A stretch of DNA of 64,000 bases. Source: Pseudomonas fluorescens (GTDB taxonomy: Bacteria; Pseudomonadota; Gammaproteobacteria; Pseudomonadales; Pseudomonadaceae). The stretch lies in the NCBI RefSeq assembly GCF_902497745.1, contig NZ_CABVHJ010000024.1, forward strand, positions 3,068 to 67,067, read 5' to 3'. The position numbers and the translations under genes are program-made. Shown here piece after piece: positions 59,099-64,000 of the stretch. How positions within the stretch are numbered: position 1 is the first letter of the stretch; each line of letters starts with the position of its first letter. Below the pieces are notes generated by a model. It was not told the origin of the DNA. It searched no databases and saw nothing but the letters and a program-made list of their open reading frames with translations.

Positions 59099-59779
59099 TT
59101 AAGTCTGCTCAATAATCAAACTGGCCCCCTGATTGCGCACGTTACCGACAGCTTTGCCGACTTTGTACCACTCGAAAGTTTCGCTACCTTCGCCTTCGAA
59201 CAGCAACATTTGCTCTGCGCGCTCAACCGGCGTCGCCGGATCCAGCCATTCATCCACCAATCCAGCGGGCAACACCACCGGACGGCGATCATGGATATCG
59301 AGCATGCCGCCGACGGCATTGGCGGTGATGATCACGAAACCGTCGTCATCCCGGACAGCTGTTTCAGTTGTCGGAAATTGTCCGATAGCGGCGCAGAAAA
59401 CCGTTCCGCGGTCCGCGCGACGGATCAGCCACGGTTGTCGGGTTTTGTCTGCGCTATCGACCCATTCAAACCAGTTATCCACGGGCACAATCAAACGATG
59501 GCGCCAGATCGCCCGGAAGAACGGGCCGTGGGCGACTTTCTCCACCCGGGCATTGATCGGTGCGGGGCGATCCTTGGCCCAGTGCGGCCGCCAGCCCCAG
59601 CGCAGATTGTCGGCATGCAGTTGCTGTCCCTGTTGATGAAGAACGGCCAGCGCGGTGGTCGGCGCCGCGTTGTAGCGATCAAGCGGCGCATCGCCGACGT
59701 GATTGATCAACGCGTCGGGAATGCTCAGCACCGCGACAAAGTCGTGAATGCCACGGTACTGCGAAAGTCTTCCGCACAT
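59099..59779 (-). CDS. yedK: SRAP-domain protein (YedK/HMCES-like), abasic-site protector
   Basis: A 226-aa SRAP protein. The catalytic cysteine is C2 (MCGRLSQYRG), with N37 in YNAAPTT, INARVEK around N76, E105 in DNWFEWVD and H163 in DIHDRRPVVL. SRAP proteins crosslink covalently to abasic sites in single-stranded DNA to shield them. The ATG at 59779 is required because Cys2 must become the N-terminus; longer frames would mask it. No SOS neighbour is seen. Single gene. Confidence 0.93.
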   Translation of the reverse strand: MCGRLSQYRGIHDFVAVLSIPDALINHVGDAPLDRYNAAPTTALAVLHQQGQQLHADNLRWGWRPHWAKDRPAPINARVEKVAHGPFFRAIWRHRLIVPVDNWFEWVDSADKTRQPWLIRRADRGTVFCAAIGQFPTTETAVRDDDGFVIITANAVGGMLDIHDRRPVVLPAGLVDEWLDPATPVERAEQMLLFEGEGSETFEWYKVGKAVGNVRNQGASLIIEQT

Positions 59780-59807
59780 GGGCCGATCTCCGGTTGGAGA
59801 TTTCAGC

Positions 59808-60650
59808 TTAGTCGCTGGCATCCTGACCGGTGAAGGTGTCACGCCATTTCAACCAGCGACGTTCGAGCATGGCCAGCAAGCCGTCACTGAGTTTGCCGAG
59901 CAAGGCGAGCACGATGATTGCAGCCAGCACGATGTCTGGTCGCGAGGTTTCCCGGCCGTCACTGAGCAGATAACCCAGGCCCTTGGTCGCCGCGATCAAT
60001 TCCGCCGCGACGAGAAACATCCACGCCAGGCTCATGCCGCTGCGCAACCCGGTAAACAGGCCGGGCAGGGCGGCCGGCAGCAAGATCCGTCGTACCAGTT
60101 GCAAGCGGCTGAAGCCATAGATGCGCCCGACTTCCACCAGTTTGCGATCAATGTTGCGAATGGCTGCAACGACGTTGACGTACACCGGAAAGAACGCGCC
60201 GATAGCGATCAAGACAATTTTCGACGTCTCGTCGATGCCCAGCCACAACAACAGCAGCGGCACCCAGGCCAGGCTCGGAATGGAACGCACGGCGGCAAAC
60301 GTTGGCTCCAGATAGGCCTCGGCTTCGCGGCTCAAACCGACCCAGGCAGCAAACACGAGCGCTAGACTGGCGCCAATGGCAAAACCCAGCAACACGCGAA
60401 TCAGACTGGCGCCAATATGCTTCCACAATGCGCCTTCGGCGAGGTCGGTGAGGGTCAGGGCGATCTCGCTCGGCGCCGGCATCTGGTAGGACGGCAACCA
60501 ACCGATGCGTACGATAATTTCCAGCGCGACGATGATCAGCAGGGGCAGGGCCAGGCCTTTGCAGCGGCGCTGCCACGTCGGATTCAAACTCGCAGGACGC
60601 TGGCGCGGTACGGCAAGTGGCGCGGGCAAGTCTTTGCTGTGGGTGGTCAT
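59808..60650 (-). CDS. ABC transporter permease of the sulfonate/nitrate (SsuC/TauC) family
   Basis: A 280-aa inner-membrane permease with about six helices. The EAA loop reads VEVGRIYGFSRLQLVRRILL-PAALPGLFTG, and LEPTFAAVRSIPSLAWVPLL is typical for SsuC. The ATG at 60650 follows GGAG. It is downstream of a SsuA-like binding protein gene (62 bp gap), so they form one unit. No gene for the ATPase is found next to it in the window. Confidence 0.9.
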   Translation of the reverse strand: MTTHSKDLPAPLAVPRQRPASLNPTWQRRCKGLALPLLIIVALEIIVRIGWLPSYQMPAPSEIALTLTDLAEGALWKHIGASLIRVLLGFAIGASLALVFAAWVGLSREAEAYLEPTFAAVRSIPSLAWVPLLLLWLGIDETSKIVLIAIGAFFPVYVNVVAAIRNIDRKLVEVGRIYGFSRLQLVRRILLPAALPGLFTGLRSGMSLAWMFLVAAELIAATKGLGYLLSDGRETSRPDIVLAAIIVLALLGKLSDGLLAMLERRWLKWRDTFTGQDASD

Positions 60651-60711
60651 GGTTTTGGCTCCGCTCACGACAAATCCGCGCCGGGCGCGGATTTATTGTG
60701 AGATTGATCGA

Positions 60712-61692
60712 TTACTGGTGGGCGACGGCTTGCTGCACACCGCTGTCGAGCAATTGATCGATGACTTGATCGACGTTCACCCCACGGCGCACCAGTTCCT
60801 CGGAGACCAGAATTGGTGCCGCAGCCTTGGATGCATTGATGTCCTGATTGGTCAGTTGCGGACTGCTCAGGTCGGTGCGCGACAGCTGCAACCTGGCCAC
60901 GTCCAGTGGCAAACCGGACTCCTTGGCCAACAGGGCGGCGAATTCGTCGGGGTTTTTCAATGCCCAGTCGCGGGCCTGTTCGTAAGCCTTGATGACGGTG
61001 TCGATGGTCTGCGGGTGTTCCTTGGCGTACTGCTCGGTGACGCTGACCACGCCGTAACTGTTGAACGCCGGGTTGCGATAGAGCAGGCGCGAACCGGCCT
61101 GCACCTGACTGGCGGCCATGTGCGGATCGAGTCCGGCCCAGGCGTCGACATCGCCTTTTTCCAGCGCGGTACGACCATCCGGGTGTTGCAGATGGACCAG
61201 TTCGACATCATCTTTTTTCAGCCCGGCCTGCTGCAGACTGCGCAGGGTGAACAGATACGGGTCGGTGCCTTTGGTGGCGGCAATCTTTTTGCCCTTCAGG
61301 TCAGCGACAGTCTGGTACGGCGAATCCTTGCGTACCACCAGCGCTGTCCATTCGGCGCGGCTATAGACGTAGACGGATTTGATCGGGCTGCCATTGGCCC
61401 GACTCAGAACAGCGGCCAGGCTAGCACTGGAAGCGAAATCCACGCCGCCACTGTTGAGGTATTCCAGCGAGCGGTTGCTGCCTTGGCTCAATACCCAGCT
61501 GACTTTGGTTTGCGGCAAGGCCTTTTCGAGGAAGCCGAAGTGCTTGAGCACCAGACTGACCGGCGAGTAATAGGCGTAGTCGAGATGCACTTCCGCCGGC
61601 GCGGTCTCAGTTGCATGGGCGAATGGTTGCAGGCTCAGCACCATGGCGCTGGCGGCCAGCAGTGGTTTGAAATGAGAGAAGAACGATGTCAT
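60712..61692 (-). CDS. SsuA-like periplasmic substrate-binding protein
   Basis: A 326-aa protein with a signal peptide (LLAASAMVLSLQPFAHATET) and the aliphatic-sulfonate/nitrate-binding fold: HLDYAYYSPVSLVLKHFGFL, NSGGVDFASSASLAAVLSRA, VADLKGKKIAATKGTDPYLF, EKGDVDAWAGLDPHMAASQV. The ATG at 61692 has GGAGCG upstream. It is the first gene of a leftward unit with the SsuC-like permease. Ligand might be a sulfonate, a sulfate ester or a related anion. Confidence 0.88.
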   Translation of the reverse strand: MTSFFSHFKPLLAASAMVLSLQPFAHATETAPAEVHLDYAYYSPVSLVLKHFGFLEKALPQTKVSWVLSQGSNRSLEYLNSGGVDFASSASLAAVLSRANGSPIKSVYVYSRAEWTALVVRKDSPYQTVADLKGKKIAATKGTDPYLFTLRSLQQAGLKKDDVELVHLQHPDGRTALEKGDVDAWAGLDPHMAASQVQAGSRLLYRNPAFNSYGVVSVTEQYAKEHPQTIDTVIKAYEQARDWALKNPDEFAALLAKESGLPLDVARLQLSRTDLSSPQLTNQDINASKAAAPILVSEELVRRGVNVDQVIDQLLDSGVQQAVAHQ

Positions 61693-61986
61693 GGGGCGCT
61701 CCGGCAAAGGCACAGGTTTCTTATGTCCAAAAAGATATTTTTGTCGAATGCTTCCTGCATGAAAGGAATATTGCAGGCTCTGTGCCATGTGCTTGGAGGT
61801 ACCGATTTATAAGGGGCTGAAGGCCGGAAGCAGGATTTTCGCTGTTGCATGGGCAACAGTGTGGTTCGCCACTGTTGCCACGCGAACAGCAGGCATCAAG
61901 CGTGATGAGCTTATGCGTTAATCGAATTTCAACACCGAGAAATAACAGCGTTATGGTCTATGCAATTTCCCTTTGCAGGACAGGCC

Positions 61987-62934
61987 ATGATGCTTTCTCG
62001 TTTCCTACGCAGTGCGTTATTCACAGCACTGTTCACCTCGCCGCTTTCCTACGCAGCCGACCCATTGGTCCTGCATGTCGGCGATCAGAACTACTACAAC
62101 ATTCGCGCTTCAGTAGAGGCGTCCGGCGTATTGAAAGACGCGCCTTACACTGTCGACTGGAAACACTTCCAAGCCGCAGCACCCTTGGCGGAAGCCTTGC
62201 AGACCGGCTCGCTGGATCTGGGTTTTCTCGGTGATTCCGGCTTTCTGTTTCTGGCCGCCAAGCAGGCGCCAGTGAAGTTGATCGGCGTCTCGCGGCAGAA
62301 TCCCGACACCATCGCGTTGCTGGTGCCGAAGGATTCTCCGGTGAAAACCATCGCCGACCTGAAAGGCAAGAAAGTCGCTTACTGGCCCGGTGCGTGGAGT
62401 CAGCAGTTGACCTTGCGCGCCCTCGAGCAGAGCGGTCTGCCGGAAAACTATGTCGACTTCGTCAAGCTGATGCCGATCGATGCCGCCGCCGCGTTGCCAC
62501 AGGGCAGTATTGACGCCTTTCCGGTGTGGGAACCGTACATTTCCCAGCAGATCGTGTTCTCCGGCGCGCGGCCAATCCTGACCGCAAAAAACCTGATGCC
62601 GGGGCTCAGCGCTATCGCCGCGTCGACGCCGTCCATCGACAGCAAGCGTGCCGCCATCGCGGATTTCCTCGGCCGTTTGAAACAGGCGCGAGCCTGGGTC
62701 GACAGCCACACCGATGAGTACGCCGATCTGTGGGCAAAGAAAGCCAATCTCGATCAGCAGGTGTCACGGCACTGGTTGCGTCAGGCGCACATGACGGTCG
62801 GGCCGGTGGATCAGCAGGCTGCGACGGACCTGCAAAGCACTGCTGACTTCCTGTTCAAAGTGAAAGCGCTGCCGGCGCCGTTGGCCACCGCCGCCATTAT
62901 CGACACGTCTTTTCAAAAGGCATTGACGCACTGA
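61987..62934 (+). CDS. Second SsuA/TauA-like substrate-binding protein, divergent
   Basis: A 315-aa periplasmic protein. Signal peptide (FLRSALFTALFTSPLSYAAD), then VLHVGDQNYYNIRASVEASG, LQTGSLDLGFLGDSGFLFLA, IADLKGKKVAYWPGAWSQQL and PQGSIDAFPVWEPYISQQIV, the motif set of sulfonate-binding proteins. Start at 61987 with AGGACAGG; a Met codon follows directly. It is divergent from the other binding protein gene with 294 bp between, so both may answer to the same regulator, for example sulfur limitation. Confidence 0.87.
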   Translation: MMLSRFLRSALFTALFTSPLSYAADPLVLHVGDQNYYNIRASVEASGVLKDAPYTVDWKHFQAAAPLAEALQTGSLDLGFLGDSGFLFLAAKQAPVKLIGVSRQNPDTIALLVPKDSPVKTIADLKGKKVAYWPGAWSQQLTLRALEQSGLPENYVDFVKLMPIDAAAALPQGSIDAFPVWEPYISQQIVFSGARPILTAKNLMPGLSAIAASTPSIDSKRAAIADFLGRLKQARAWVDSHTDEYADLWAKKANLDQQVSRHWLRQAHMTVGPVDQQAATDLQSTADFLFKVKALPAPLATAAIIDTSFQKALTH

Positions 62935-63065
62935 GCGAGCGCCGGAACCAAACCCTGTGTACCTTATCCAACCTCCGCTCGTGTATCGGAGCGCAGGGAT
63001 GGATAAGGGCGAGGGAGTTTTGCCAATCGACAACATGACGGCCGTCGCCGTGCTCAAGGCAAAAC

Positions 63066-63965
63066 ATGACATCCGGATTCAAGCTTCTTTGTGCTGCGCT
63101 GATTGCGCTTGGGTTGGCCGGTTGCATCGCCGCGCCGATAGAAATGACCGCGCAAACCGAAACGCGCCTGAAGACCCAGCCCCCGGTGCGTTTTCTGTTG
63201 ACGTTCGACGATGGCCCCAGCGCTTCGAGTTTGTGGAATCCGTCGGCCACAGTGCTCGACAGTCTCAAGGACAATCCGCTGCAGCCAGACATCAAAGCGG
63301 TGTTCTTCGTGCAGACGCGTGCGCCACGAGCGGGCAACAGTGACATTGGTCGCAGCATCATGCGTCGTGAACATGATGAGGGGCACATTCTCGCGTTCCA
63401 CACCGCGACCCACTGGCACACCAATCATCGTTTGCTCGACCCGCTAGAACTCGAAGAGTCGCTGCGCAACGGCACAGCCGATATCGCCGCCATCACCGGG
63501 GCGCCGCCGACACTGTTGCGTCCGCCGTTCTGGAACTACGACAAACGCACCTTTGCCGCCTATCAGCAGCACGGTTTGCATGTGTTGCTTACGGACTTGA
63601 GCGCCAACGACGGCAAGATCTGGGGCTTCAATGCCAGCCCGCGGCGCCGGGCAAACATGCTGCGACAGTTATCGGAGGTTCGTGAACGTATTGCCCTTGG
63701 CGAATTGCCAACCGTGGACGGGGTCATTCCGGTGGTGGTGACGTTCCATGATCTCAACCGCTATACCGCGCGGCACACGCGCGAATACCTGCAGATTTTG
63801 CTGGATAGCGCCGCCGCCACGGGCGTGAGGCTGGCGGACAAGCCTTTTTATGACGATCACGTCGCGCTGGAGAAAGCGGCGCTGGCGCGCACGGTGGAAA
63901 AAAGCTCGGAAGCGGTGAGTTTGCCGGGGATGTGGAACTGGATCTGGGATCATGACGCGCACTGA
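63066..63965 (+). CDS. Polysaccharide deacetylase (CE4) family lipoprotein
   Basis: A 299-aa lipoprotein with lipobox LGLAGC (C20) and an NodB-homology domain: RFLLTFDDGPSASSLW (catalytic base and metal Asp in TFDDGPS), ILAFHTATHWHTNHRLLDP (metal ligands H-x3-H), LRPPFWNYDKRT and the late HDLNRYTARHTREYLQILL. It should remove acetyl groups from a cell-surface or exopolysaccharide substrate such as peptidoglycan or poly-GlcNAc. AAGG lies before the ATG. It stands 131 bp after the binding protein gene and is likely independent. Confidence 0.88.
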   Translation: MTSGFKLLCAALIALGLAGCIAAPIEMTAQTETRLKTQPPVRFLLTFDDGPSASSLWNPSATVLDSLKDNPLQPDIKAVFFVQTRAPRAGNSDIGRSIMRREHDEGHILAFHTATHWHTNHRLLDPLELEESLRNGTADIAAITGAPPTLLRPPFWNYDKRTFAAYQQHGLHVLLTDLSANDGKIWGFNASPRRRANMLRQLSEVRERIALGELPTVDGVIPVVVTFHDLNRYTARHTREYLQILLDSAAATGVRLADKPFYDDHVALEKAALARTVEKSSEAVSLPGMWNWIWDHDAH

Positions 63966-64000
63966 GAAAGTTGTGACGCGCTTGGCATTTTTGTGTCGAG

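Noticed and set aside
61987..62934. Second binding protein as a phosphonate or nitrate receptor
   Set aside because: The motif set fits sulfonate-type binding proteins better; no phosphonate or nitrate genes are nearby.

Overview
The window reads as chromosome of a fluorescent pseudomonad (Pseudomonas fluorescens group). The main supports are the GC-rich coding style, many REP elements of the GGGAGCGAGC-type and the GTAGGAGCTGCC-type, and Pseudomonas-typical small families (DUF2790, DUF2789, DUF6124). No tRNA, rRNA or CRISPR array was seen.

Left part (1-19.9 kb), mostly metabolic: a ProA-like dehydrogenase; the cyanate module (cynR divergent from cynS-DUF2790-cynT); a GNAT gene; topB with a LexA-like site upstream; a serralysin protease without its usual inhibitor and type I secretion genes; a DUF427 gene; an MHS transporter/GMC oxidoreductase pair with a divergent LysR regulator; an ars cluster (arsR-arsC-arsH) with no arsenite efflux gene; and a Sel1-type lipoprotein. 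Two tandem-repeat arrays with related ends and a chopped histidine-kinase remnant lie here.

Accessory part (19.6-30.5 kb): a strongly structured leader-RNA candidate ahead of a DUF6124 gene, a Tle1-like DUF2235 phospholipase effector with two tandem DUF2931 lipoprotein (immunity) genes, and then a visibly AT-richer island. The island carries a coupled TIR(DUF1863-like)-TIR/TIR-SLOG operon, a small Cys-rich orphan, and on the other strand a second TIR protein and a SIR2 protein with an extra N-terminal domain. This is the best candidate for an undescribed system. Its parts are those of Thoeris-like NAD+-based immunity, but split and rearranged.

Right part (30.5-64 kb): GST-AlkD, an RpiR regulator, a DksA2-like factor lacking half its zinc cysteines, a chemoreceptor, several small conserved genes, a glycine-betaine-type binding protein, a TonB receptor with a DUF2946 gene, a complete six-gene Mrp/Pha Na+(K+)/H+ antiporter operon (A and B fused), EamA/XRE-cupin/FAD protein genes around a near-perfect 22-bp palindrome, a divergent prenyl-diphosphate synthase/terpene synthase pair, ppnN, a deletion scar that joins the tails of an oxidoreductase gene and an Rrf2 gene, azlCD, a SRAP protein, an incomplete sulfonate-type ABC set (permease and two binding proteins, no ATPase) and a polysaccharide deacetylase lipoprotein.

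All assignments come from reading the sequence and translations by eye. No database search was run.
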